A stretch of 64,000 nucleotides of DNA from Hevea brasiliensis (Eukaryota > Streptophyta > Magnoliopsida > Malpighiales > Euphorbiaceae). Numbering within the stretch: position 1 is the stretch's first letter; each line of letters opens with the position of its first letter. The stretch is taken from contig NC_079510.1 of assembly GCF_030052815.1 (NCBI RefSeq), positions 33,433,823 to 33,497,822 on the forward strand, written 5' to 3'. Positions 34,842-47,067 of this stretch are shown here, in pieces. Below the pieces are notes generated by a model. It did not search any database. It was not told where the DNA came from and saw only the letters and a program-made list of their open reading frames with translations. The position numbers and the translations under genes are program-made.

Positions 34842-36590
34842 GCCTAGAGCTTCGTCTGATTGGTCTTGGAGCAGCCATCTTCAACTTTTTTGGCTTGACA
34901 AGTTTATCACTCAAGGTTTGAAGAATTTCAGCAGCCATTTCAGTTCCTAGTGTCAAGGGAATAACAGGCGGTGCTAACTCGATTCTGTGATAGTACGGTC
35001 TCATTAACTTTTTGCCAGTTTTAGTCTTTTTGTTAGATGGTTTACCAGTTGCCTCTTTTTGCTTGCTCTTTGTTTCTTTTGAGCTGTTTTTGCCTTTTCT
35101 TTTGTAGGAGCAACAGGAGCAGGAGTCTGTGGTTCTGTCTTAGATTCTGAGTTACTCATATCCGTCCCACTTCCTTCTTTGCTACCTCCATTACCATTTC
35201 CATCATCAGAATCATCTTTATCTTTTTCAGTTTCCTCTTCTTCCTCTTCTTCCTTTTCTTTCTCTTTCTCTTCTTCTTCTTCTGTTTCTTCTTCTTCCTC
35301 TTCTGTTTCTTGTTCTTCCTCTTCTGTTTCTTGTTCTTCCTCTCCTCCTTTCTCTTCCTCTTTTTCTTTTTCTTTCTCTGTTTGAGGAACAGAACTAGTA
35401 GCAGCCTTACTGGTTTCTCCAGCTTCAGTACTTGAAATACCCAGATGAACTTTAATTTTAAATAATTCTTCCACAATTTTATACATTAACATCAAAGTGC
35501 CATCAACTTTAGAATCAAGAGTATTCATAAGAACAGTTTAAAAACCTCTAAATTTCTGTAGCTCTCCAAGTTCAATTTCAACAAATTCCCTCAAGTTGTT
35601 CACTTCTTCCATAATTCCTTCAACATTAACAGTACCGCTTGCACTATCCTTGGAACTAGCACCTTGTTCAAATCTAAGTTTTCTGCCATCATCATCTTTT
35701 TGCAGACTTGTAATTGGGATCATATTTGTTCTAAGTTTCTCGGTTTCCAGAGGGATCCCAAAGTCTCTAAACAGACCATTAAGAAGATGGGCATAGGGTA
35801 GCTTGTAAGGTGGTTTCCATTTCATGATTTGCTTCAGCATAAAGTAGGCAAGATTAAATTCAATTTGATTCACAATATGCCAAATTATGCAGAGATCAAG
35901 GGTACTTAAATAGTTTGGACTACCAGTTCTAGGATTCAACACATAGATGATAAAACTATGAAGAATTTTGATGTGTTGATGAGCATGGGTAATGCTAGTC
36001 TTATCTTTTACTTCCCCTTTAAATACTTCAGTCTCAAAATCTCTTTTATTAAATCCACCAACAGCAAAAACTTCTTTGTGAGAACAAATTTTATTCCCAC
36101 TGTTTGGGATTCCTAGGGCTTTGGCTAATCTATCAACCGTCACTTCATAGACTTTCCCTTTCATTTTCACCTTAAAAGATTCATCTTTGTCAGAATCATC
36201 AACCCTTAAATTCTTATAGAATTCTTGAACTAAGTCCATATATACTCCTTCAGTGTCAGAGCACAATTTGTCCCATTTTTTATATTCAAACAAGGATTAT
36301 AAAGGAATAGAAACTTCAGTAAAAGCAGGCCAGTGGATATACCTGGGTTCATGAATGGCCCTTTCCATATGCATAACTGGAGCTTTTGAAGTCTTTTTCT
36401 TTTTAGTTCCTTTTTCTTGGACAAGCTCACTAGTTCTTTTCTTGGGCGTTTCTTTTGATTTTCCAATTACCAGAGGGACTTCTTTTTGCGGAGGAGGAGA
36501 TGCAGGAACACTTGCATCAGTGGAATCCAAAGACGATGAATATGTGGTTATTTTTGCTTTGCCTTTTCCTTTTTCCCGCGCCATGACCAA
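34842..36590 (-). pseudogene. Element C extra (envelope-like) ORF after pol, broken
   Basis: One frame from ATG 36590 interrupted by TAA at 36297-36299 and TAA at 35538-35540. The N-terminal 97 residues are Lys/Ser/Pro-rich with basic runs such as KKKKTSK. The middle (36293-35538) holds a ~200-residue globular region, with FYKNLRV, RLAKALGIPNSGNKI and IWHIVNQIEFNLAYFML, of the kind annotated as putative plant transposon protein domain in Sirevirus and Athila elements. The C-terminal part (35528-35004) is a Glu-rich, probably coiled-coil region and then a Lys-rich tail. A remnant with PIRRSSRL follows near 34845-34900. It lies where Sireviruses carry their envelope-like ORF. No clear signal peptide or fusion region was seen, so the name is by position. 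Confidence 0.7.
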
Positions 36591-36599
36591 CCCAGAAGA

Positions 36600-37727
36600 A
36601 AATTAGGCCGAAAGGACAGTGAAAACTGAGTTCACAAATTCAACGATGTGAGCAGCCAATATATAATCATTCGAAGTACATCAACATATTTCTAGCACAA
36701 CTTAGCACAATGTCATAAAAATAGAACAGACAGCAAGAGATACTCGGGTTTTTGAGAATCCATGGCAATCGATTTATGATTTAGTTATATACCACATTTT
36801 TACGTAATGCTGATATTAGAAAGAAAAAAAAAAATTAACAGCTCATTGCGAAAGCAAAACAAACAGAACAGTCTAAAAAAAATGTAAAACATGATTCCAT
36901 TAAAGTTTTAGATTCAATACCTGAGACTTGTAGAGACAGAGAATGCGAATAAATACCAAATGCATCAAAAACCAAAAAATTAATCCAACAAGAAGTGGTT
37001 TCTTTCGGCAGATTTAGACAAATAATGGGAATGAATAAAAAATTTTGGGGATTTTCTAACTTGAAACAATCGATTTGATTCACAGCCAATGGGTTTCGGA
37101 AATATTTAAGAACGATGAAGGGAGACAATGGTTTGAAAGGTTGCGAACGAAATGGGTTTGCAAGTGGAGAGAAGATGCACTCATTCGGGTTTTTGGAAGG
37201 CGATGCAACGAAGAGAGAAGAAATTTTGAATTTTAAAACTTAAAAGACATAAATGGAGACATTTGCAGAGAGTCTGGTACCGTGTATCAGTGGAGAAGCA
37301 GTGAGAAGATTGATGGTTCTGAAAAAATTTTGAGTCCCGCGCTAGATTATATGTCAAAAGTCTATTTTGCCCTTAAATCACATAGAGATGCAATGCTCTA
37401 GATAGAGGGGTATTTAAGTAATATGCTCTTTAAACATGCAGAATAGGCGCTCGAAAATAAGAATAATTTTAGAGTTTTGGTACAATCAAACCTGACTTCT
37501 AGTTTGCCAACGAAAAGTTAGGAGCAGTGGTAAAGCATTTAGCAATCAAGAAAATTAGCAAACAGATTAGTATGCCACTGTGATCAAATTTTGCAGAATA
37601 CTGTTCATATCTGATAAGACCCATAATTTTTCAAATTGCACCAAAAATATCAGAATGCATTTTTAATATTACAAACCAACATATATCACTTCATTTTCAT
37701 TTAGAAACATGAGAATGCATCAAAACT
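36600..37727. other. Element C spacer between pol and the extra ORF
   Basis: Noncoding, AT-rich; nothing recognised. Short open frames such as 36835-37128 have no family features. Confidence 0.5.
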
Positions 37728-40700
37728 TAATCAAGAGCATCAATCATACCAAGTTCTCTTCTTATATTGCAGAAAACTTCCTCATTAAGTGGCTTTGTAA
37801 AAATATCAGCAAGCTGTTTTTCAGAAGGGACAAATTCAATTTGAATATCACCATTCTGAACATGATCCCTAATAAAATGATGTCTAATTTCAATATGCTT
37901 GCTTCTAGAGTGTTAGACAGGATTTTTTGATAGGTTTATAGCACTAGTATTGTCACATGTTATGGGAATGTGATCAAATTTAATTTCAAAATCTTTAAGC
38001 TGTTTTTCATCCACAAAATCTGTGCAACACAACTTCCAGCTGTAATATATTCAGCTTCTGCAGTAGAAAGTGCAACAGATGTTTGCTTTTTACTGTGCTA
38101 TGAAACTAATGCATGACCTAGAAATTGACAAGTTCCAGAAGTGCTTTTTCTGTCCAGTCTACTACCAGTAAAATTTGAATCACTATAACCAATAAGATCA
38201 AATGATTCCCATTTTGGATATCACAAGCCAATGTTGTGAGTGCCAATGAGGTACTTAAAAATTCTCTTAACTGCTACAAGATGAGATTCTTTTGGACATG
38301 ATTGAAATCTTGCACATAAACATACACTGAAATGAATATCTAGTCTAGATGCTGTCAAGTAGAGTAAAGAACCAATCATACCTCTATAAAGTTTGTTATC
38401 TACCTCTTTACCTTTTTCATCTTTCTCCAATTTAACTGTTGATCTCATGGGAGTTCCGATACTTTTCATATCCTCCATTTTGAACTTCTTTAGCATATCC
38501 TTTATCTACTTGGACTGATTTATAAAAATTCCATCTTTCATTTGCTTAATTTGCAATCCAAGGAAGAAAGTAAGTTCACCCATCATACTCATTTCAAATT
38601 CACTTTTCATCATGTTGGAAAATTTCTTACAAAGAGAATGGTTAGTAGCACCAAAAATAATATCATCTACATAGATTTGCACAATAAGCATGTCTTTTTC
38701 TAGTTTCTTAATGAAAAGAGTAGTATTCACTTTTCCTCTTTTAAAATCATTTTGAAGCAAAAATTTACTAAGTCTCTCATACCATGCTCTAGGAGCTTGC
38801 TTTAATCTATAGAGAGCTTTAATAAGCTTATAAACATGATTTGGAAAATGAGGGTCTTCAAAACCAGGAGGTTGAGCTACATAAACTTCTTCATCAATAT
38901 ATCCATTTAAGAATGCACTTTTAACATCCATTTGATAAAGCATGAAATTCTTAAAACATGCAAATGCACACAACATTCTAATAGCTTCAATTCTAGCAAC
39001 CGGAGTAAAAGTTTCATCAAAATCAATACCTTCCTCTTGGTTGTATCCTTGAGCTATTAGTCTAGCTTTATTTCTAATTACATGCCCTTTTTCATCCATC
39101 TTATTCCTAAATACCCATTTAGTTCCAATAACAGAATGCTTTTTAGGTTTATGAACAAGTGTCCACACTTTATTTCTTTCAAATTGATTTAATTCCTCTT
39201 GCATAGCAAAAAGCCAATTTTCATCATTTTGAGCATCATCATATGTTTTGGGTTCAAATTGAGAAACAAAAGCAACATTACCAAAATATCTTCTAAGTTG
39301 AGCTCTTGTCATCATTCTTTGTGATGGAATATCAAGAATGTCATCTTTGGAATGATTTCTATGGTACCTCCATTCTTGTGGAATATCTTGATGTTGAGAT
39401 TCCTCAATTTGTAGTTCTTCCACATTTGGTTAGGAGTCATCTTGAATTTCAACATTTGTGGAGCAAGGGAGTTCTTCTTCTATGTCATTTTGATCATCCT
39501 CCACTAGTTCTTTTGAATCAAGCTCATCTTTATTTGAATTCTTTGAATTTAGAATCTGCTCAATTTCATCATCACAAGAATCTTTCCTTTGCAAGGAAGT
39601 GTTAGCATCATCAAAAAGTATATGCATTGATTCTTCCATGGTCAATGTTTTTCTATTGAAAATTCTATATGCTTTGCTATTTGTTGAATAGCCTAGAAAT
39701 ATTCCTTCACAAGATTTAGCATCAAATTTCTTGAGATTGCTGTCTTTGTTATTCAAAATGTAACATTGCAACCAAAGACATGAAAATATGCAATATTGGG
39801 TTTTCTTCCTTTCCATAGTTCATAAGGAGTTTTCTTTAAAATAGCTCTAATGGAAACTCTGTTCAAAATGTAGCATGCTGTATTTATAGCCTCTGCCCAG
39901 AAATATTTTGGCAAACTGTTTTCATTCAGCATTGTTCTTGCCATTTCTTGCAAAGATCTGTTTTTCCTTTCAACAACTCCATTTTGTTGTGGAGTTCTAG
40001 GAGCTGAAAATGTATGATAAATACCATTTTGAGAGCAAAAATTTTCAAACAAATTATTTTCAAATTCTTTTCCATAATCACTCCTCAAAGATGTAATGCA
40101 ATATCCTTTTTCATTTTGAGTTCTTTTGCAAAAAGCTTCAAATATATCAAAGGTTTCATCTTTATGGGCAAGAAAGAAAGTCCATGTGAATCTTGAAAAA
40201 TCATCAACAATTACAAATGTATATGCCTTGCCTCCTAGACTTCTAGGTGTGATTGGACCAAAAAGATCAAGATGTAATAATTCTAATGGTCTAGACGTAG
40301 TTACAATATTTTTGGATTTAAAAGATAATTTTGTATGCTTACCAAGTGCACAAGCTTTACATTGAAATTCTTTTTCAAATATTAGCTTTGGAAGTACTCT
40401 AACAAGGTTCCTTCTAGAGAGTTTAGCAAGTGTACTCATGCTAGCATGTCCTAATTTTCTATGCCATAACCATGCACTATCATCTGAAGTCATAAAGCAT
40501 GTTTCACAATTTTCTTCAAGACTTGTTAAATTAAGTAGGTAAATATTATCTATTCCAGCACCAGAAAACATAACATTGTTTCCATGAATCTCACAATGTG
40601 TAGAAGTAAAAATGACTTTAAAACCATTATCACATAGTTGACTAACACTTAAAAGATTATACTTTAATCCTTGAACTAATGCAACATTCTCAATGCAAGG

Positions 40701-40860
40701 ATTTTTACCAATAGTTCCACATCCAATAATTTTAGCTTTACTTTTATCACTAAATTTGACATAACCTTCTTCTTTCAAAGTAAGAGAGGAAACTTGCCTT
40801 TATTTCCTGTCATGTGCCTAGAGCAGCCACTATCAATGTACCAATGTTCTGTTCCAGCAT
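37728..40860 (-). pseudogene. Element C pol (protease, integrase, RT, RNase H), broken
   Basis: The protease motif YIDSGCSRHMTG is at about 40811-40840, followed by a frameshift. Frame 40778-39753 has the pre-integrase zinc region (WLWHRKLGH ... CKACALGKH) and the integrase core with DDE residues in LHLDLFGP, SLRSDYGKEF and NGVVERKNRS. A frameshift near 39760-39815 leads to the integrase C-terminal part (39816-39430). RT (39423-38506) is full length with [23 protein letters not shown] and catalytic IYVDDIIFG. Stops follow at 38506-38508 (TAG) and 38221-38223 (TGA for Trp), then a degraded RNase H to about 37730, with DRKSTSGTCQFLG and LSTAEAEYI still readable. Confidence 0.85.
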
Positions 40861-40885
40861 GCTCCTTAGGCAGACCTAAAATCAG

Positions 40886-42649
40886 TTAACTGTTCTTAGG
40901 TACCCAAGCAACTTTGGGTCCTTGTGTGTTAGTAATATTAGGTAGGGTTCCTTTAGGCACCCATACTTTCTTTGCCTTAAAGGTTCCTTTCCTAACAGGA
41001 CAAGCATTAATCATATGACCTTTATGATTACAATAAAAACATGTAATACTTGGTTGAGAAAAGGATGTAGCTTTAACAAAAAATTGTTTGTATTTTCCAT
41101 ACTTCATAAATCCATCATAACCAATTCCAGATTTTTTATTTGTGGATTTTTGATTCCCAAGAAGTATATCAAGTGTTTCTTTTCCTTTTGTAAATTTAGT
41201 TAAATCTCTTATCAAAGACTCAACTTTTACCTCAAGAATTCTGTTTTTCTCAAGAAGTTGTTCACACACTTCTTTTGATCTTTGTAGCTCATCATTAATT
41301 TCCTTAAATAATTTCATTTGTGATTTGTAAAATTCATTTTCCTTTGAAGCCATACTCAAGGAAATATTTTCTGATTTTAAAGCACAATTTTCATGAACTA
41401 AAATTTTGCATTTCTTTTTAAAAGTTCTATATTTATCATATGTCTTCACAAATGCAAGTTCTAATTCATCAACATTAGAAAGTTTAAGATTTACCTCATT
41501 TTCACTATCTTCGATGTGTGAGCTTTTACCTTTTTCTTCAATTGCCATCATACAAGTGTTTGCAGCTTCTTTGTCACTTGTTTCATCATTTGATGAAGAG
41601 TCACTGTCACTCCATGTTGCTGCCATTGCCTTTTTGCTTTTATCCTTTCTAAACTTGTTTTTCTTCTTCAATGTAGGACACTTTGGCTTGATGTGGCTAG
41701 GTTTGTTACCCTCATAACAAACTATTTCACTTGAATGATTTGGAGTCTTTGGAGCATATTTCTTTGTGAACTTCTTGTATTTGCTTCCACCTTTTCTAAA
41801 TGCTCTTTTGAATCTTTTGACTATCATAGCCATATCTTTATCATCATCACTTGAAGCACTTGAATCATCACTTGACCTAGCTTTAAAAGCAACACTTTTC
41901 TTTTTCTCATCTACCTTTTCGGATATGAAGGCTATACCTTTCTTTTTCTTTTGATCACCTTCATTCTCATCTTTCTTATAGATCATCTCATGTGCAATGA
42001 GAGAACCAATTAGCTCATCATAGGTGTATTTTCTGAAATCCTTGGTGTCTTGAATGACAGTAGTCTTTGCTTCCCATGACTTTGGAAGAGATCTCAAAAT
42101 TTTCTTTATGAGTTCTTGTTCCTCAAATCTCTTTCCAAGAGCTTTAAGAAGATTGACAAGATCTATAAATCTGGTACTCATTTCAACAATAGTTTCACCA
42201 GGTTTCATCTCAAATAACTCATAATCACGGATGAGGAGGTTTGCCTTTGACTCTTTCACCACATCAGTCCCTTCATATGTGACTTCTAGTTTGTCCCATA
42301 TTTCTTTTGCAATTTGACATCCTGAAATACGATTATACTCACTAATATCAAGAGCACAATGAAGAATGTTAATAGCCTTGGCATTTGTAGAAATTTTCTT
42401 CCAATCATTATCATCAAATTCAACTTCAGCTTTAGGAATTTGCACAGTTCCTTCACTGGTTTTATAAGGAATATAAGGACCATCTTTAATTATTCTCTAA
42501 GCATCAATGTCAACAGATTGTATAAAGTTTCTCATTCTAGTTTTCCAAAAAGAATAATTTGTGCCATTAAAAAGTGGTGGTCTAGTGATGGAATAACCTT
42601 CAGCTAAGGGGGCAGGTATACCAGCTGAGTTTCTAGATGAACTAGCCAT
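40886..42649 (-). pseudogene. Element C gag with CCHC knuckle, one early stop
   Basis: The true start is probably the ATG at 42649: the frame is continuous with the long open part 42445-40886. Codon 51 is TAG (42497-42499) in the context DIDA-stop-RII, where Trp is expected, so TGG to TAG. The body has the UBN2/copia gag domain (EIWDKLEVTYEGT, YELFEMKPGETI, ILRSLPKSWEAKTTVI), a Ser/Asp-rich linker, a long coiled coil at about residues 380-490 and the zinc knuckle CFYCNHKGHMINAC (C-X2-C-X4-H-X4-C). Typical of Sirevirus gag. Start of pol follows about 25 bases later. Confidence 0.8.
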
Positions 42650-42696
42650 GTGTATGGATCACTCTAAGGGGTTTAATCCTCAAGCAAGAGAGACAA

Positions 42697-42708
42697 GCTC
42701 TGATACCA
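42697..42708 (-). other. Element C primer-binding site (tRNA-iMet)
   Basis: Minus strand TGGTATCAGAGC, three bases after the 5' LTR, complementary to initiator tRNA-Met. Confidence 0.85.
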
Positions 42709-42711
42709 AAT

Positions 42712-44188
42712 TGATGTCCCAAAATATGTCCAAGAGGGGGGGTGAATTGGACTTTAAAAACAATTTTCAGTTCTTGCTCAAAACCTTTGAAAATTGCAGC
42801 TAGGTTCAACTCAATTGACTAATGTGAAATATGAACAATACAACTCTATTGACAAGTTGATTCAAAGTTAGGCTATATGCAATCAGTATACTGATCTAAC
42901 AAATTATATCAGCATTCAGCAGAGATATCAGTATTCTGGATACGTTTTTAACACAGCAACCAGAGCAGTATACCATATATACTAACTGACAGCAGATCAA
43001 ACAACAAGCAGATTAAATCATATATCAGCAGATTTAGCAGTAAACTAATTTTCTCAGTTTGCAGCAAGGTTAACAGCAAATGGCCTCAACTTTCATATCA
43101 GCAAAAGCATATCAATCATAAAGTTAAAATGCATAAATGTAAAGAGCAAGGGTTGAGAAAATGAACACTGAAATTTTTATAGTGGTTCGGCTCAACTAGC
43201 CTACATCCACTCTCTCAAAGATCCCACTTTGAGTCTTCACTTCACTATTCTTCTCTTTTAAAGGCAAGAGACAAAAGCCCTTTACAAATCTTCTCACCAA
43301 AGCTTTTACAAGTAGCTTCACACTTCTACCAAGTGTTATCCCAAACACTTTATCACAATCAAGCTTCAATAGGTGCTTGAATGACCTCTCATAAATGATA
43401 ATAATGTGTTTAAAACTCACTCTCACTCAATAAAACAGAATCTATAAAGAAGAGATGAGTAAATAAGCCAATGAAGAGCAATAAAACACTTTGAGCACTT
43501 TGAATGAAAGCTTTTATGATTTTGAACAGTGGGGAGACTTTCATTAAGTGCAAAATGGCCAAAGATAGGTGTATTTATAGCTTTGGAACATTTTTTACCG
43601 TTTGGAAACTCATTTGAACGTTACAGTTACGAATTTCAAGAAAATAGCCATTATTTTGTTGTTTTCTGCGATGTTGTGCAAAGTTTAGACAGTTAGCATA
43701 CTGTAGAAAATAGCAAACTAGTTAGCATACTAAAATAAGTAGCAAACCAGTTAGCATACCAGGAAAACTTTTCTGCATAACTTTCAAAACTATAAAACTT
43801 TACACCAAATCATAGTCAAATACTTTTAGACCAATAATGATATTTAAAAGAAAAATCTTTTGAGAGATTGAAAATAAGTATCATTGACTTTTACTCCTCA
43901 ATTCTTTTCACAAGTAATCCTAAAAATAAAACTTAACTTCTATACTATATGTACCTTCAAATTTGATTTTCAATGAAGCCTTGGAAGGTAACCTTTTCTT
44001 CTTTTATCTCCTTTGATTCATCCTGTGTTATCTTTAGAATGTCATCATTTCTTTAGAAGCACGAATCCATCATGAAATCTTGTGTCTTTTTCTTTGAGAT
44101 GCACAACACTTAAAACAATGTTAGTTTGATTCTAGTTGAGTTTTGGTATCATCAAAATCTATGCTCCTTTGAGCTTGTGGGGTCAACA
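42712..44188 (-). repeat. Element C 5' LTR
   Basis: 1477 bp, same ends as 32739-34213. The TATA box occurs at the matching place near 43570. Carries the intact-looking version of the segment that is altered in the other LTR. Confidence 0.9.
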
Positions 44189-44953
44189 CCCTCTAATTGC
44201 AGGAGTAACATTGGTGTTAAAATTCTGATTTATCATCCATTTTGGAATGGCATGATGTGGGCATTGTCTCTCTAATTCCTTCCATCTCATCCATGACTCA
44301 TAAAGAGTTTCATCTTCTCTTGGTCTAAAAGCTGTCATTTGATTCCTCAATTCTTGAGTTTTTCTAGGTGGAAAATATTGTGCAAGAAATGCATCACTGA
44401 GTTGCTCCCAATTTATAATGGAGTTGTGAGGTAAAGAATCAAGCGAATCCAATGCTCTATCTTTCAAAGAGAATGGGAATAGCTTCAATCTTGTTGCATC
44501 ATCAGATACTCCTGGTTGTTTTTGCATATCACAAATCATAGCAAACTTCTTTAGATGTGTGTGTGGATTTTCAGAAGGATGTCCCCCAAATTGGGAATTT
44601 TGAATCATTTGAAGAACTCCAAAATCTATCTTGTAACTATTTGCATCAATTCTTGGTCTTGCTATACTCTCTCTCAAGTCATCAAAATGAGGAAAAGCAT
44701 GATCCATCATACTTCCCCTAGGCACATTAGCATTTACAACCTCTTCACCTTGGGCTACATTTTCATTGTTTCGATCATTTCCAGCATTAACGCCACCAAT
44801 TCTAATTCTTTCATCAGCCATGTCTGCTTCAATTTCAGTTTCTCTCAAGGCTTCTTTCCTTTTTCTAGTTTCTTTCTTGTTGGCTCTACAAAATTTCTCA
44901 ATTTCAGGATCAAACAATAAGGATGTGTCACTTGTGCTTCTAGCCCTTCTCAT
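44189..44953 (-). pseudogene. Element B gag, 5' part
   Basis: Starts at ATG 44953 with MRRARSTSDTSLLFDPEIEKF, almost the same as the gag start of element E. The retrotransposon gag domain covers about residues 95-250 (HLKKFAMICDMQKQPGVSD, LFPFSLKDRAL, ETLYESWMRWKELERQCPHH). It is open to TPAIR, where element C is inserted in the codon after Arg; the frame resumes at 32738. Confidence 0.85.
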
Positions 44954-45063
44954 AAAAGATTAAGAGTAACTAAAAAGAACAAACAAACACAAAATGAAAA
45001 GATAACAAAGATAAAACTATAAATAACTAAAATGATCAAGAATTCAATCTTAAATAAACAACT

Positions 45064-45080
45064 CCCCGGCAATGGCGCCA
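45064..45080 (-). other. Element B primer-binding site (tRNA-Asp)
   Basis: Minus strand TGGCGCCATTGCCGGGG, one mismatch to the tRNA-Asp complement, six bases after the 5' LTR end. Places the 5' LTR on the right and confirms minus orientation. Confidence 0.85.
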
Positions 45081-45086
45081 AAAACT

Positions 45087-46690
45087 TGATGTGGCCCAAC
45101 CGCAAGTGCACGGGTCGTACAGGTAATATAGAAAAGATATCGTTCCCATGAGAAGTTGTGTTAATGATTGAATTTTTTATATAAAAATTTGACTAATTTG
45201 AACTATTTTTGAAATTAAAGCAATAAATTAATGGATATTGAAGTATGAAATCTATTTATGCAAAATCAATAATCTATTCAACAATGTAATGATTTAACTA
45301 AAATTGCATCAAATTAAAATAAGCAAATTGAAATATGGCAAGATTTAAAGTGGCAAGTAATTAAATTCAATTAGAAATTAATAATGATAAAAAGGCGATT
45401 CCGGAGTTTGAGAGTTCATATTCAAGCTATTTTGGGATTTTTAAATTGGTTATCCAATCTTATGGAAATTATGGGTTTTAAGGAGATTAATTCTTAAATC
45501 CTTTGAATACCCTTTCGATTGGGACAAAGAGTGCCTTAATCAATCTAATCCTACTTTCGTGGAGTTAAAGTTAATCAAGACCCATTAAGTTCCTTAATTA
45601 ATCTGTAAATCCTCTTAATCCTTAGTCTATTTCTATATCTAAGTTAATTAAGTCCAATTTCTTCACAAGGCTTTCTCCTTTCAGTGCCTCAACCATGGAT
45701 TAAGAACATCACTTAATGTGATCCTACACTAAGCATGTCATTGAGCACACAAGAAATGAATAAAACTCATTAAGACCACAAAATATGGATTACCCAATTA
45801 AAATCCACAAAATATCTCAAATATTACATCCCAACTCCAGAATCTAATGAAAACTACTCACTATCCATAATATTTACAAGATATTCTGAGTTAATATGGA
45901 AATAAAACTTTAATCTAAGCTAAGAACTAAGAAACCCAATACAAGAAAGGTAAGAAATATGCAAGAAATGAAGGAAAACTCCAAATCTGGTTAGAAATGG
46001 TGTGGGTGACGTTTTTGACTCTTCAGCTACTGCCCTCTTTCTTTTCCTTTTCTCTTTCCTCCCCTTCTTTTCTAAAATGGGATAAGGGTCTATTTATAAC
46101 TTTTTCTGACAAGGAGCCCTAAAATGGTGTGTTTGAGGTGTGATTTTCTGAGGGAATCTTATGCCAGCTCATTATGAAGTCTTTGTGGGACTGCATAAGT
46201 TATGCAGTCCCTTATGCGATTCGGTGGTTTACGGCTCTCTGTCAGATTTAAATCGCATGAGCGAGGTGCAAGACTGCATAAGTTATGCAGGATTCCGTGA
46301 GGTTGCATAAGGGAGGCATGAATCTGCATAAGTTATGCGGCAACTTATGCAGATTTCGGTAGGTGTTTGGGACATTGTTTCTTCTCCTTATGCAGAACTG
46401 CATAACTTATGTGGCAAGTTATGCGCAATTTAGCCAATGCATACTTCAACTTTGAAACTTATTTTTGACATCTTTGGCTATGAAAATCACTCCTCAAAAG
46501 TATAATTTCTTTTTAGTCCGTCAAAAACACCATTTTACCTACAAAACAAAGTAAAATTACAAATTAATCCAAAAATTGGCAATAATGAAAAACTATCTAA
46601 ATAACTAATGAAATTAGCTAAAAGTGACTAATAATCAAATAAAATGGCTATGAAATTAAACCTAAATGACTATGCAAAATGTATGTATCA
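45087..46690 (-). repeat. Element B 5' LTR
   Basis: 1604 bp, pairs with 10290-11902. TATA box TATAAATAG on the minus strand at 46090-46098. TGCATAA/TTATGCA clusters at about 46190-46440. A short segment at 46214-46258 differs oddly from the partner LTR. Confidence 0.9.
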
Positions 46691-46989
46691 GCGATGGATT
46701 TGATTTCTCGCGCAGGTACTGAAGTTAAAGCCCAGCGAATACCAAACAGAGATTTTGGAGTTCTGATCTGCAGAGTGTTCAAGGTTGTCACCTCCTTAGC
46801 AATGCATATAGATAGGGCCCATATAGATCATATTATGTATTTTGTACATTATAATTAGTTATTATTTGTAATGTAAATTATGAATTGTATGTTGAAATAT
46901 AGATTATGGAACTATAATTAATTTATAGATCATGTAAATTATGAATTTATGTAATCAGTCTATAAATCATGTAAATTAATGAAACTTGA

Positions 46990-46991
<2 letters not shown>

Positions 46992-47064
<73 letters not shown>
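46992..47064. repeat. (TA)n microsatellite
   Basis: About 36 TA units in the right part of the solo LTR. The YIYIYI open frames here are artefacts. Confidence 0.95.

Positions 47065-47067
<3 letters not shown>

Larger units (their letters stand above)
32739..44188 (-). mobile_element. Element C: Sirevirus-like (SIRE/Maximus) Ty1/copia retrotransposon inserted in B gag
   Basis: 11.45 kb with ~1475-bp LTRs and perfect target-site duplication CCCTC (32734-32738 and 44189-44193). Minus-strand order: 5' LTR, Met primer-binding site, gag with zinc knuckle, protease, integrase, RT, RNase H, then a long extra ORF, polypurine tract and 3' LTR. A large size, an extra ORF after pol with a plant-transposon-type domain and an acidic coiled coil fits the Sirevirus lineage. 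LTRs are nearly identical outside one odd cluster, so it inserted recently, yet the coding part has many stops. Confidence 0.9.
10290..46690 (-). mobile_element. Element B: Athila-lineage Ty3/gypsy retrotransposon with envelope-like ORF, split by C and D
   Basis: Bounded by LTRs that start TGATGTGGCC and end TGTATCA (plus-strand view) and by a perfect 5-bp target-site duplication, GCGAT at 10285-10289 and 46691-46695. Removing copia elements C and D leaves about 14.2 kb. The minus-strand order is 5' LTR, tRNA-Asp primer-binding site, gag, protease, RT, RNase H, integrase, a tandem-repeat region, an Athila-type envelope-like ORF, polypurine tract, 3' LTR. All coding parts carry stops or frameshifts. 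Its two LTRs differ more than those of C and D by eye, which agrees with C and D having inserted later. Confidence 0.9.

Noticed and set aside
35156..35476. 106-residue Lys-rich minus frame and 68-residue Ser-rich plus frame
   Set aside because: Alternative-frame readings of the Glu-rich part of the element C extra ORF.
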